A DNA stretch of 64,000 nt, taken from assembly GCA_020152595.1 (NCBI GenBank), contig JAIGNY010004599.1, positions 114,229 to 178,228 on the forward strand, read 5' to 3'. Under the pieces are notes generated by a model. It made no database searches. It was not told the DNA's origin and saw only the letters and a list, made by a program, of their open reading frames with translations. The position numbers and the translations under genes were made by a program. The number at the start of each line of letters is the position of its first letter. Positions within the stretch are counted from its first letter, which is position 1. Positions 12,166 to 24,144 of this stretch are shown here, in pieces. This stretch comes from Chiridota heheva. Its lineage: Eukaryota; Echinodermata; Holothuroidea; Apodida; Chiridotidae.

Positions 12166-13429
12166 AAACTAAATATCAAAGCTCAAAATTTAAATTCCAA
12201 GATTAAAAAAGAGGAAGAACTCAAAACAGCTACTGCCTATGAAAGAAACTGAGTTTCAAATGAAATAATAATGTACTGTAAATCTTAGAACGAAATCAAT
12301 TTTTGACCATACTACACCACTCTTTTATAGGCCACACTTGAAATGGCATCCATTAGTGTTAGGTTGCATAGGAAAAACCTTAAATCTTGTGGAATTTTGA
12401 CTCTTATTTAAAAACTCTTGCATCCCTGGTCATGAGACTCTTAAAAATTATAAATTTGTTAGTAATCCATTTCCTGCACAAAAAATTCAAAAACTTTCTT
12501 CTTTAGGTGCAAAATCTGGGAAAATGTGAAGCAATTTTGTGAGCCATGTTAGACTTAAAACAGTTGTTTGATTGCAGCCTCTATCAAATTCATTGACATA
12601 ACTAATTAATAAATGACTAAATTCCTTTTTGGATGGGTATTTTTATCCCAAATTTCAGGTTTGTTGATTATCAAATGTTAATAAGTATCTCAAATTTTCC
12701 CTGATTTTGCATCCAAGGAGGTAATTTGTTGAATAGTTTTTGCAGGGTGTGAATTTTTAACAAATTTATATTGTCAGTTTTAAGTGTTTCATGTGCAAGT
12801 TTGAAAAAAAAAGAGGTTTTTTTCTATGCAGCCTTACACTAATGACCCCCATGATTGCTATTTCAAGTGTGGCCTATACAGTTCAATGTAACTCAGTGTC
12901 TAGTTTGTATACACTTATACAATATATAATTGTTGAAATGACTATTTTCAAGTGCCTGTTACAAAGATTGAAAGCAAAAAAAAAAAAAAAAACTTAACTT
13001 TCCTTACAAATTATAGGTAAGATATCAAAGAATTTAAACTTTAAAATTTTGAACAAAACAAAATGGTTCCACAAGGTCATTTCCAAGGTCAAAAGTAAAG
13101 GTCAAGTGATCAATCATTTATTTAATTTGCCTTCTTGAAAATGACAATGGATTCTATGATCCCTATTTCATTACCTTTATAATGACACCTTTCTCATCAA
13201 CATTGGACCTTCACTTTTCGAGTTATGGGTCTCTAAAATTGTGGGCCCAGCCCATTTTTATGATTTTCTGCAATATTCGACGGTCCATAACTTTTAATCC
13301 ATAGGCCCGATTTCATTCAAAATTGAAATTTGACTTTTATCTAGTGATGAACAAAATATTTTGAACAAATTCTGAGATGGTAATGTATTTATCTTCATTT
13401 TTTGGGGGTGATTTGACATGTAATCACCC
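12166..13429. other. Intron sequence, nothing recognised
   Basis: The segment is A/T-rich with poly-A/T runs (around 12975). No coding or repeat pattern was found beyond short homopolymers. Confidence 0.5.
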
Positions 13430-13522
13430 CCATCTTCTCGGCTGAGCCCAAGACCATCCTGCTTGTCCTCAACTATATTGAGTACTTCCTGCTCAGCCAC
13501 CTTGCCATCTTCTCAGACTCTC
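13430..13522 (+). mobile_element. Fragment of I-type retrotransposon RNase H
   Basis: The DNA CATCTTCTCGGCTGAGCCCA through CCACCTTGCCATCTTCTCAG matches the RNase H region of the elements at 19725-19810 and 50280-50370 (IFSAEAK, LNYIEY and HLAIFSDS when translated). Only about 90 bp remain. Confidence 0.75.
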
Positions 13523-13659
13523 AAGTTTGCCCTTCTTTACATTTTGGACCTATATTAAGTGAAAATTGCTCCAAATTATAATAGGTATGAATATAAATTG
13601 GTAATATTTGGAATGTATGATTTGTTTGACTTTTGAAGACAAAAATGAAAATGTTTGAG

Positions 13660-13775
13660 TATGACCCCCTCCCCCTCCCCCTCCCCCATCTCCTACCCCC
13701 ATCTCCTACCCCTCCCCCATATCCTACCCCCATCTCCTACCCCCATACCCCCTCCATACCCCCCCATCTCCTGCC
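13660..13775. repeat. C-rich simple repeat
   Basis: CCCCCTCCCCC and CTCCTACCCCCATCTCCTAC units. The sequence is strongly strand-asymmetric, with pyrimidine on +. Confidence 0.9.
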
Positions 13776-14010
13776 TTATGAAAGGAATTCTTTCAAACTT
13801 CACAAAAATCTCCCTGATGTGAATTAGGAAAGTCTGTGAGATAATCACTGTATCTCTGGTGCTGTACTGGGCATGCCTGTGTTGGCCATCATTCAGCAAA
13901 CTAATGACCATTGCAAGTGTCACTGGTGAATCATAAATGAGGACAATGACTAAAGGTTGTCAAATGAAGAAATTGCTAAATTTGGAATTTTGTTTTTGTT
14001 CTTTTCATAG

Positions 14011-14069
14011 CTTCACCTGGTGGTTCAGAGAGCAGCACAGAAGGTACCTGTACCAGCAGCTCATCCGAG
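14011..14069 (+). CDS. TMEM245: TMEM245 exon C (short Ser-rich linker exon)
   Basis: The 59-nt exon lies between TTGTTCTTTTCATAG and GTGAGTAAAA. With one base from the preceding exon it encodes A-SPGGSESSTEGTCTSSSSE, a Ser/Thr-rich hydrophilic linker. It leaves in phase 0, which fits the next exon. The vertebrate protein also has a long Ser/Pro-rich low-complexity linker here, so direct residue homology is weak and the call rests on phase, splice sites and position. Its donor is the first, diverged unit of a 39-bp tandem array carrying about a dozen further perfect GGTAAGTAA donors. Use of the second or third donor would add 13 or 26 codons in frame before a stop appears. Confidence 0.78.
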
Positions 14070-15318
14070 GTGAGTAAAATATGTGTATTATACCAACAAA
14101 CAACATTGGTAAGTAAGTTATGTTTATTATACCAACAAACAACATTGGTAAGTAAATAATGTTTATTATACCAACAAACAACATTGGTAAATAAATAATA
14201 TTTATTATACCAACAAACAACATTGGTAAGTAATTTATGTTTATTATAACAACAAACAACATTGGTAAGTAACTTATGTTTATTATACCAACAAATAACA
14301 TTGGTAAGTAAATTATCTTTAGTATACCAACAGACAACATTGGTAAGTAAATTATGTCTGCTATACCAACAAACAACATTTCTAAGTAAATTATGTTTAC
14401 TATACCAACAAACAACAATTCTAAGTAAATTAAGTTTATTATACCAACGAACAACATTTCTAAGTAATTTATCTTTATTATACCAACAAACAACATTGCG
14501 ATGTAAATTATGTTTACCATACCAACAAACAACATTAACATTGCTATGTAAATTATGTTTATTATACCAACAAATAACATTGGTAAGTAAATTATGTTTA
14601 TTATACCAACAAACAACATTGGTAAGTAAATTATGTTTACTATACCAAGAAACAACATTTCTAAGTAAATTATGTTTATTATACCAACAAACAACATTGT
14701 TAAGTAAATTATGTTTATTATACCAACAAACAACATTTCTAAGTAATTTATCTTTATTATACCAACAAACAACATTGCGATGTAAATTATGTTTACCATA
14801 CCAAAAAACAACATTAACATTGTTAAGTAAATTATGTTTATTATACCAACAAATAACATTGGTAAGTAAATTATGTTAATTATACCAACAAACAAGATTG
14901 GTAAGTAAATTATGTTTACTATACCAACAAACAACATTTCTAAGTAAATTATGTTTATTATACCAACAAAAAACATTGCTATGTAAATTATATTTATCAC
15001 ACCAACAAACAACATTGTAAAGTAAATTATGTTTATTATAACAACAAACAACTGGTAAGTAAATTATGTTTACCATACCAACAAACAACATTGTTAAGTA
15101 AATTACGTTTATTATAACAACAAACAACATTGGTAATTATTCCAACAAACAACATTGCTAAGTAAATTATGTTTATTATTCCTACAAACAACATTGGTAG
15201 GTAAATTATGTTTATTATACCAACAAACAACATTGCTTAGTAAATTATGTTTATTATTCCTACAAACAACTTTGGTAAGTAAGTTATGTTTATTATACCA
15301 ACAAACAACATTGAAAAC
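14070..15318. repeat. 39-bp minisatellite starting at exon C splice donor
   Basis: The unit is exactly 39 bp: ATACCAACAAACAACATTGG then TAAGTAAATTATGTTTATT, about 32 copies. The first unit is the exon C donor itself: GTGAGTAAAATATGTGTATT aligns with GTAAGTAAATTATGTTTATT at a spacing of exactly 39 bp (14070, 14109, 14148). About a dozen units keep GGTAAGTAA; others carry TCTAAGTAA, GCGATGTAA or GTTAAGTAA. Because 39 is divisible by three, long ORFs appear on both strands (205 codons + and 348 codons -). These are not genes. Confidence 0.97.
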
Positions 15319-15404
15319 ATTGGTTCTTAAGAAAGGATATTAAAATTTCAATCAATGTCTTTGTTATGTGTAGTTTTAATGTATGTATTTTTGGTGACAA
15401 TGCT

Positions 15405-15618
15405 GAGGGTAAGAAGAACCTATATAGCTTGACTACATATGCTGCACATGTGTGCCAGTTCAATTCCCTGCCCAGCAATGTTGGTACTCATTTTACAGCT
15501 GAGTGGTCTGGAGTAGTGGCTTGTTCAAGGACACAGTGCAGCACTCGCTACAGGAATCGAACCCGGTACCTTTTGCATATGAGCACGACTCCTTAACCAC
15601 TGGGCCACTACATCTCTT
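15405..15618 (-). mobile_element. tRNA-derived SINE
   Basis: On the minus strand, GTAGTGGCCCAGTGGTTAAG (A-box-like) is followed about 30 bases later by GGTACCGGGTTCGATTCCTG (B box). Together they make a tRNA-like 5' head. The body downstream contains TGTGTCCTTGAACAAGCCAC and CAGCTGTAAAATGAG, a composition common in deuterostome SINEs. It is too diverged and embedded to be a tRNA gene. Confidence 0.6.
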
Positions 15619-17083
15619 GGATGTAGAATTATGTAAGTGATGTTGATATCTTCACAACCATACATGTGAATTCTTTGAAAGTTTGACTCATACATGTAGA
15701 TTAGTAATGGTGTTAATATCTTATCTTTCTTATGTTGATGCAAAGCTTGCACAGTTATGCCCCGACATGAAGCAGGCCGGTTTCCGAAACAAAAACTGTT
15801 TTTTAACCGGAAAACCGGTTTTTCACCCATAATGTAAACAAGGCCTCAACATTAAGTGCATTGCATGCACTGTTATATGATAGTATACAGATGTTTGTAT
15901 CACAGTATTTTCTGTAAATCATGATGAAAATGATAACAAAGGCATTGATAAATGAAATGTATTAATAAACTTTAATGTTGTTTGCATGTAAAGTGGTTTT
16001 ATTACCCCATTTGCCCCTCAAATAATGCTGATTTTGCTCATTTGTCAGTCTAGGTCTGAAAGGTATTAAACAGTTTCCGATGTCCCAAGGCAGTCACGTT
16101 AAATAGTTCTGAAAAAGGCTGTGTTGACAGGCCACCTATATGCCCTTATTTGCTCATGATTTCTATTCATAGTGATGATTTCAATTTTCTTTCATTAAAA
16201 AAGAAAAGAAATTTGTTGGATAGTTATAAAACACATGCAAATTAAGCCTTTAAATGCGTCATTTTACGATGCAATGCTAGCCATCGTGTACTTGATTACG
16301 CAGTACAATTGTTGCTCAGTTGCATATAGCCTACAGCAGGAAAATCTTACAGTTGAGATCCCATCCACTTGATACTCAACATTTCTTTGAAACATTAACC
16401 ATGGCTCTTTAAATTCAACCAAAAATAAGAAAATCATTTAACATCCATAATAATTCTGGCTATGCTTTTACTTTAAATTGGCCCTGTTTGTGCATCGCGG
16501 TGGCATTTCAATTATATTTAAGTTACCAAAGAGTCCCACCCTATTGCCTTATAAGGTATTCACAAAAGAAAATGCCCATTAATGAAAAGTAGTGTCCCAC
16601 TCCCCACCAAATTCGTATTTTCTTCTTCAAAATGAAAAAAAGTGATTTGAATACATCATGATTGAAAATTAAACTGAATTACATTGTATTCCGTACTTAA
16701 ACCGGACCTTGTTTCAGCAAGGAGCTATGAAAATATTTCATTTTTACAACACAGGCTGCACACATACACCCAAGTAAAATAAATTCTTTGGCACTCTGCA
16801 GATAAGATTTTTAGTTCTACATTGATTTGAAACATTTAACTATGATAAGCAATATGTTTGGTCACTCAGAATCGTATAAAACGGCAAAACACATCTGTAT
16901 TTGGACATTCTGTTTGTTCTTTCTGCTTGTAAAATGCAGAGATAATGTTATCAATTTATGCATACCAACAAAGCTATCACCTAACGAGTCCACAAAAAAA
17001 TATATAAACTCGCTCTACTTCGAACCAATGAAATCATTCGAGCTTGTACCCCCAAGTGAATCACATGTGCCATGGGTCAATTA
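15619..17083. other. Intron sequence, nothing recognised
   Basis: About 1.4 kb of A/T-rich sequence. A 153-codon open frame starting at 16827 runs into the retroelement fragment at 17123. It has no recognisable domain and is judged spurious. Confidence 0.5.
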
Positions 17084-17122
17084 CAAACTCCTTTCTGCCC
17101 ATGTCACTGATGCATACGTACT
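17084..17122. repeat. Leading partial unit of the 56-bp array
   Basis: AAACTCCTTTCTGCCCATGT then CACTGATGCATACGTACT matches the right two thirds of the 56-bp unit. It is cut off from the main array by the retroelement fragment at 17123-17360. Confidence 0.85.
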
Positions 17123-17360
17123 ATGCTTCCCTCTACAACCATATTTAGTCCTCCTTCCCCACCTCCCTCTCTCACTACATTATTTTTCCACCCATACACC
17201 TCCTCTCTCGATCCCAGAATTCTGGCTTTTAGTTCTCGTGTTTCTCTCAATCTCCCCCTCTTTACTCTCCTTCCTACCTCTGGAATGATCTAACCTCTCA
17301 GGCACAATTTGACTCTTGCTGTTGTGGTGCCGTTAAACTCTCATCAAACAAATAAACAAT
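17123..17360 (+). mobile_element. 5'-truncated I-type retrotransposon, 3' end only
   Basis: ATGCTTCCCTCTACAACCAT onward matches the last 240 bp of the element at 20391-20630, including CTCTCAGGCACAATTTGACT, GTGGTGCCGTTAAAC and a CAAACAAATAAACAA tail. It splits a 56-bp repeat unit between TACGTACT and AAAAGACAAC. Confidence 0.9.
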
Positions 17361-19702
17361 AAAAGACAACGCTGTGTTAAACTCCTTCCTGCCCCTCTAA
17401 CTGATGCATGCGTACTAAAAGACAACGTTGTGTTAAACTCCTTCCTGCCCGTGTTACTGATGCATACGTACTAAAAGACAACGTTGTGTTGAACTCCTTC
17501 CTGCCAGTGTGACTGATGCATACGTACTAAAAGACAACGTTGTGTTAAACTCCTTCCTGCCCGTGTTACTGATGCATACGTACTAAAAGACAACGTTGTG
17601 TTAAACTCCTTCCTGCCCGTGTTACTGATGCACACGTACTAAAAGACAACGTTGTGTTAAACTCCTTCCTGCCCGTGTGACTGATGCATACGTACTAAAA
17701 GACAACGTTGTGTTAAACTCCTTCCTGCCCGTTTCACTGATACATACTTACTAAAAGACAACGTTGTGTTAAACTCCTTCCTGCCCGTGTTATTGATACA
17801 TACGTACTAAAAGACAACGTTGTGTTAAACTCCTTCCTGCCAGTGTTACTGATACATACGTACTAAAAGACAATGTTGTGTAAATTCCTTCCTGCCCGTG
17901 TTACTGATACATGCGTACTAAAAGACAACATTGTGTTAAACTCCTTCCTGCCCGTTTCACTGATGCATACGTACTAAAAGACAACGTTGTATTAAACTCC
18001 TTCCTGCCGGTGTTACTGATGCATACGTACTAAAAGACAACGTTGTGTTAAACTTTTTCCTGCCCGTGTTACGGATGCATACGTACTAAAGGACAATGTT
18101 AGGTTAAACTCCTTCCTGCCCGTGTTACTGATGCATACGCACTAAAAGACAACGTTGTGTTTCAACTCCTTCCTGCCCGTTTCACTGATGCATGCGTACT
18201 AAAAGACAATGTGTTAAACTCCTTCCTGCCCGTGTTACTGATACATACGTACTAAAAGACAACATTGTGTTAAACTCCTTCCTGCCCGCGTCACTGATGC
18301 ATACGTACTAAAAGACAACGTTGTGTAAAACTCCTTCCTGCTTGTGTCACTGATGCATACGTATGAAAAGACAACGTTGTGTTAAACTCCTTCCTGCCCG
18401 TTTCACTGATGCATACGTATTAAAAGACAATGTTAGGTTAAACTCCTTTCTGCCCGTGTTACTGATACATACGTACTGAAAGACAACGGTGTGTTAAACT
18501 CCTTCCTGCCCGTGTTACTGATGTGTACGTACTAAAAGACAATGTTGTGTTGCAACTCCTTCCTGCCCGTTTCACTGATGCATGCATACTAAAAGACAAT
18601 GTGTTAAACTCCTTCCTGCCCGTGTTACTGATACATACGTACTAAAAGACAACATTGTAATAAACTCCTTCCTGCCCGCGTCACTGATGCATACGTACTA
18701 AAAGACAACGTTGTGTAAAACTCCTTCCTGCCCATGTCACTGATGCATACGCACTAAAAGACAACGTTGTGTTAAACTCCTTCCTGCCAGTGTTACTGAT
18801 ACATACGTACTAAAAGACAACGTTGTGTTAAACTCCTTCCTGCCAGTGTTACTGATACATACGCACTAAAAGACAATGTTTTGTTAAACTCCTTCCTGCC
18901 CGTGTTACTGATACATACGTACTAAAAGACAACGTTGTGTTAAACTCCTTCCTGCCCGTTTCACTGATGCATACGTACTAAAAGACAACGTTGTGTTAAA
19001 CTCCTTCCTGCCAGTGTTACTGATGCATACGCACTAAAAGACAATGTTTTGTTAAACTCCTTCCTGCCAGTGTTACTGATACATACGCACTAAAAGACAA
19101 TGTTTTGTTAAACTCCTTCCTGCCCGTGTTACTGATACATACGTACTAAAAGACAACGTTGTGTTAAACTCCTTCCTGCCCGTTTCACTGATGCATACGT
19201 ACTAAAAGACAACGTTGTGTTAAACTCCTTCCTGCCAGTGTTACTGATGCATACGCACTAAAAGACAATGTTTTGTTAAACTCCTTCCTGCCCGTGTTAC
19301 TGATACATACTTACTAAAAGACAACGTTGTGTTAAACTCCTTCCTGCCCGTGTTACTGATGCATGCGTACTAAAAGACAACGATGTGTTAAACTCCTCTT
19401 GCCAGTGTTACTGATGCATACGCACTAAAAGACAACGTAGTGTTAAACTCCTTCCTGCCCGTGTTACTGATGTATACGTACTAGAATACAATGTTGTGTT
19501 AAACTCCTTCCTGCCAGTGTTACTGATGTATACGTACTAAAAGACAACGTTGTGTTAAGCTTTTTCTGCCCGTGTTACGGATGCATACGTACTAAAGGAC
19601 AACGTTGTGTTAAACTTCTTCCTACCCGTCTCACTGAAGCATACGCACTAAAAGACAACGTTGTATTAAACTCCTTCCTGCTTGTGTTACTGATGCATAC
19701 GT
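17361..19702. repeat. 56-bp minisatellite
   Basis: The unit is 56 bp: AAAAGACAACGTTGTGTTAA, ACTCCTTCCTGCCCGTGTTA, CTGATGCATACGTACT. There are about 42 copies with little divergence. Each unit contains the palindromes ACAACGTTGT, ATGCAT and TACGTA. Multi-unit blocks repeat (for example around 18170-18300 against 18540-18700), showing higher-order duplication. One more partial unit follows the second retroelement at 20631-20690. Confidence 0.97.
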
Positions 19703-20630
19703 CTTCCTGACCACTCATCCATCTTTTCAGCCGAGGCTAAGGCCATTCTCCTCGCCCTCAACTTTATTGAGTACTCTCCTCTTAGTCACTTTGCCATTTT
19801 CTCTGACTCTAAGGCTGTTCTTACTTCATTACTCAATCTTAAATGGGATAACCTCACCTGCCACCTCCTCCTCCGGAAACTCTTTTCTCCCACCCTCTGC
19901 AGGAAAAGTGTTCTTTTCTTCTGGATACCCAGCCATGTTGGCATCTCTGGCAATGACAGGGCTGATACAGCCGCTAAGCTTGCCCTTAACCTCCTCCCTT
20001 CCCCTTTTCCCAAAACCCTCTCTGACATCAAACCGCTTATCGCTTCTCTTGTTCGTGACCGCTGGCAAACCTTATGGAACTTCCAAATTGATAACAAACT
20101 CCATGTTATCCAGCCCACAATCCCGATCAAATCCACCATCAAACAACTTTCTCGTATCGACAACGTTCATTTTACCCGTCTTAGAATTGGTCACACCCAC
20201 CTCACTCACTCCCACCTCCTTATTGGTTCCCCCAACCCTCTGTAACAATTGCCACTGCATCCTTACAATCCAACACGTTCTCCTTGCTTGCCCCCTGTAC
20301 AACCTTCCCAGAGCTTCTCTCGCTCCCCACAACTCAATTGCTGAGTTCTTCCAAAAAAATCCTCCAGATAAAATTGTCTCCTTCCTTCAGCATGCATCCC
20401 TCTACAACCATATTTAATCCTCCTCTTCCACCCCCTCTCTACTCTGTTTTTAGTTTTTCCCATGCACCTCCTCTCTCGATCACAGCTTTCTGGCTTTTGT
20501 TCTTGAATTTCTCTCATTCTTCCCTGGTCTCTTTCCTTACTACCTCTAAAATGATCTGACCTCTCAGGCACAATTTGACCTTCGTTGTCGTGGTGCCGTT
20601 AAGACCTCATCAAACAAACAAACAAACAAA
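19703..20630 (+). mobile_element. 5'-truncated I-type retrotransposon (RNase H and 3' end)
   Basis: The copy is about 930 bp. It begins inside the RNase H domain: translation across frames gives SSIFSAEAKAILLALNFIEY, HFAIFSDSKAV and a later FWIPSHVGISGNDRAD. The 3' region and a (CAAA)n tail follow. RNase H motifs are better preserved than in the longer copy at 46130-51305, but the frame is broken near 19850 and 20240. It sits inside a unit of the 56-bp array, between GCATACGT and CTAAAAGACA. Confidence 0.9.
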
Positions 20631-20690
20631 CTAAAAGACAACGTTGTGTTAAAATCCTTCCTGCCCGTTTCACTGAAGCTTGTGTGATGC
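20631..20690. repeat. Trailing unit of the 56-bp array
   Basis: CTAAAAGACAACGTTGTGTT then AAAATCCTTCCTGCCCGTTT resumes the 56-bp repeat after the retroelement. It ends about 80 bp before exon D. Confidence 0.9.
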
Positions 20691-20773
20691 TCATTTGATC
20701 TCACATGCTTCTTACTGTTAATGTTTGATACACATTAAGTTTGTATTGCTTGTATCTCATTATATATGTACAG

Positions 20774-21022
20774 AGGGCAACCGGTCCAAGCTCGGAAGAA
20801 ATGGACTCTCCCAAGAAACCATCAAACCTGAAAATAAACACTGCAAGCCCAACCACAACCGAAGAGGTTAGCACAAGCACAAGGTATCTGTATGGACTGG
20901 TGTGGATTTGTATTTTGGTTCGGCTCTGGCTCCACATTGGCCTCATACTGAAACTCTTGCCTTTACCAGTTGTGGTTTATTTTGGGAAGAGGGCAGCAAA
21001 GCACCTTGGCCTGGTAGATATG
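20774..21022 (+). CDS. TMEM245: TMEM245 exon D (linker plus membrane helix)
   Basis: The 249-nt, 83-codon exon follows TATATATGTACAG and precedes GTGAGTAC. It starts and ends in phase 0. The first half is polar (RATGPSSEEMDSPKKPS). The second half, YLYGLVWICILVRLWLHIG and LILKLLPLPVVVYFGKRAAK, is hydrophobic and ends HLGLVDM. This matches vertebrate YFVSLVWAIVGVQIWLN and the LLPVPIAVW...HFGVVDF segment. The LLP(L/V)P and (H)(L/F)G(L/V)VD matches are the clearest anchors. Confidence 0.93.
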
Positions 21023-21549
21023 GTGAGTACATGAGGGTTATAACAAAAGTTATAATAAACTTATAAATCTTATATGAAAGAACAACTTTGGCAAGTTTTG
21101 ATTATAAAAAAAGAAATTGAAAATTACTCCTGTTTGGTTGAAATTTACTCCGAAAAACTCATTATGACTCATATGGAAATTGGTTAGAATATGCAAGAAT
21201 CATTCTTTCAAATGATATGAAAATTACCCAGATGTGAAATGGGAAAGTCCCTCTCGGTAATTTTTTAAATATAACACACTCCTAAATTCAAGTAATTTGA
21301 CGCTTGGGCATTTAAGAGTTAAGTGCTTGACTGTTTTTCAAGTTATTTACGTGACCATAAACGGCTTGTAATAATAAATAGTAAAAGTTCTCAATTGTGA
21401 TTCATCACATGTGGTGTCCCACAAGGGTTCCCCTTTTATTCCTTGTGTATATCAATGAAATTAATTAATAGTACCAACATTTTTTTCTCACCCATTTTTA
21501 CAAAGCCATAGAAATTGTAAATAAAGATTTTAATTGGTTTAAAGCTAAC
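21023..21549. other. Intron sequence, nothing recognised
   Basis: A/T-rich intron following exon D. No array or element end was seen. Confidence 0.5.
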
Positions 21550-22590
21550 AAATTATCCAGGGGTCCAGGGACGAAGCCCCGCTAGGGGTCAAGGGGGCGA
21601 ATTCCCCGGAAACATTTCAAGGGCAAAAAAAGTATGTCACAACGCATAGTAAGAAGGTGTATTATACAAGTCAAAATTCATGTCAAAGAGAGCTATAATT
21701 CACCATATACAAAGCGCAAAGTGCTGGACTTGTTGGTGTATAGTCCAGGGGCCCGCTTAAGGGCCCTGGTGTGGTCCAGGGATGAAGCACCAAGAAGCTC
21801 TCACAAAATTGACATTTCAAGGGTAAAAAAGTATGTCACAACGCATAGTAAGATGTATTATACAAGTCAAAATTTATGTCAAAGAGACCTATAATACACC
21901 ATATACAAAACACATAATCAAAGCACAAAGTGCTCGACTTGTCAGCATGGGGTCCAGCGGCCCTTAAGCGGGCCCCGGGTGGGACCCAGCGGCGAAGCCC
22001 TTGTAGGTGTCCAGGAGGCGAAGCCCCCGGAAGCGCTCTCAAAATTGACATTTCAAGGGCAAAAACGTATGCCACATTGCATAGTAAGAAGGTGTATTAT
22101 ACAATTCAAAATCCATGTCAAAGAGAGGTATATATAATACACCATATATAAAACACAAAATCATGAAAACGCATAATGTGGAAATATAATGTTTTATTGT
22201 TTACGTTTTGTACATGGTTAGGGTTACCGTCACTCTTCAAAAAATATGGGTTGTCTAAAAAAAAGCTTTTGAATAATTTAATGTTGTCAAACTTTTCAAA
22301 TGAGCCTGTTCTGTATCACGTGTACTCTGACACCCACCTCCCCCTCTTCCCCCCTCCCCTCTCTCTCTCTCTTCCCTCTCTCTCTGTCTTAGTTCATGTA
22401 TTTAAATACAAAATTGCACAAATGTTTAATATATTATTACTGAAAAATCTTTTTCTGAGAAGGTGCCTTTTGAAATCTAAAAACATAATAAGCACATGGA
22501 ATGTCAAAGCTTGTTGAACCGACGGCACCAATCTAAACTGATATTAAAGGGGGTAGTGAGGTGATTACCCCCCTTCTGGCTACGCCACTG
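21550..22590 (+). mobile_element. hAT-like element remnant related to 6313-7789
   Basis: Three consecutive copies of a roughly 200-bp module (GGGGTCCAGGGACGAAGCCC, GACATTTCAAGGGCAAAAAA, GTATGTCACAACGCATAGTA) are followed by the sequence shared with 6840-7080. The end is TCTGGCTACGCCACTG. The right end matches the hAT-like terminus. No left terminus was found. The 6313 element has one module copy, so this one expanded the module instead of the 20-bp unit. Confidence 0.7.
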
Positions 22591-23920
22591 GGTAGAAGAC
22601 ATGGGTACTGATCAAATGAGCATGATTGGAGGGTTGTGTGTGCGTACTAATTAGCTTATTTGCCTAACAATGGAAATATTTGTCTGGTTAAAGTTTTGGT
22701 TAAAGTTTTTCGTTAACGATTTTGGTTGAAGTTTTCATAACTTATGAATGGTGTACATTCATGTGACGTAGCATAAGGGTAGAGGAAATGGGTACTGTTC
22801 AAATGAGCGTGATTGGGGGATAGTGTGTGCATACTAATTAGCTTATTTGCATAGCAATGAAAATATTTGTCAGGTTAAAGTTTTGGTTAAAGTTTTTGGT
22901 TAAAGTTTTCATAACTTAAGTTATGAATAGTGTACATCCATGTAACTTGGCATAGGGGTACTGTTCAAGTGAGCATGATTAGGGGTTGTGTGTGCATACT
23001 AATTAGCTTATTTGCAAAACAATGACAATATTTGTATCTATGATATCTCTTAAATTAAAGTAAATGTGGGGATTTTGTTTGCACAAATGATCATATATGT
23101 GAAGAGCATTGTTTACATTTAATGTTGATGTGCAGTGTGCATATTAGTTAAGTTATTTGCATAACAATAGACTTATACAAACTGTTTAAAGTTCATAAGT
23201 GCATAACTTCAGTTATGAATGATGTACATTCATGTAACTTGGCACAGGGGTAGAGGACATGGGTACTGTTCAAGTAAGCATGATTGGTGGTTGTGTGTGC
23301 ATACTAATTAGCCTATTTACATAACAATGAAATTATTTGTATCTATAATATCTCTTGAATTAAAGTGGGAGTGGGGATTTTGTTTACACAACTGATCATA
23401 TATGTGAAGACCATTGTCTACACTTAATGGTGAGGTGTAATGTGCAAATTAATGAGGTTATTTGCATAACAATAGACTTTTGCATTAACCTTAGATAATA
23501 ACTTGGTACTTGTTACAGGGGTAGAGGACATGGGTACTCTTCAAATGAGCATGATTTGGGGTTGTGTGTGCATACTAATTGCCTTACTTGTATAACAATG
23601 AAAATATTTGTATCTATGATATATCTTGAATTAAAGTGGGGATTTTGTTTTACACAAATGATCATATATGTGAAGAGCATTGTCTACACTCAATGGTGAG
23701 GTGTAGTGTGCATATTAAGTAGGTTATTTGCATAACAATAGGCTTGCATACAAAATATTTAACCTGAGATAATAACTTGCTATTTGGTTCAGTGGTAGAG
23801 GGTATGATGATTTTGCTTAAACAAATGATCATACAGTATATGTGAAGAGCATTGTTCACATTTAATGGAGAGGTATAGTGTGCATTTGCTGCAATATGTT
23901 TGACCTGAGATCAAAAATAT
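22591..23920. repeat. Long-period tandem repeat (about 250-300 bp)
   Basis: Five or so diverged copies share GGGTAGAGGACATGGGTACT, TGTGTGTGCATACTAATTAG, TTATTTGCATAACAATG and ACAAATGATCATATATGTGA. Copies differ in length and in which half-units are kept. Confidence 0.85.
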
Positions 23921-24144
23921 ATGGCTTATGACTTACTAACTTCCCTTTTTTAGTTTTGTTATGATATTGATATGCCAGACATGAATAGCAATCCAAATGT
24001 TTGTCTTGTTATGAATACAGAAGCTAATAAAAGTGTCCTCACTTCTAAAGAATGTTAAATTAGGGGTTTGAGAAATATAAACAATAAGCAGAATGTGGGG
24101 TAGAAGATGACATGATGATTAAGTAGCTGAAGGAATTAGGATGA

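Noticed and set aside
14005..15051. 348-codon minus-strand ORF resembling repeated membrane helices (MLFVGIINIIYL)
   Set aside because: It is antisense of the 39-bp intronic array. Hydrophobicity is a by-product of A/T-rich codons.
15530..15618. A tRNA gene on the minus strand
   Set aside because: A and B boxes are recognisable, but the acceptor and anticodon stems do not pair convincingly and a SINE body follows.
16827..17288. 153-codon ORF
   Set aside because: It runs from unrelated sequence into a retrotransposon 3' fragment and shows no domain or splice context.
17361..19702. Regular repeats considered as a CRISPR array
   Set aside because: Units are contiguous head-to-tail with no unique spacers, and the context is a eukaryotic intron.
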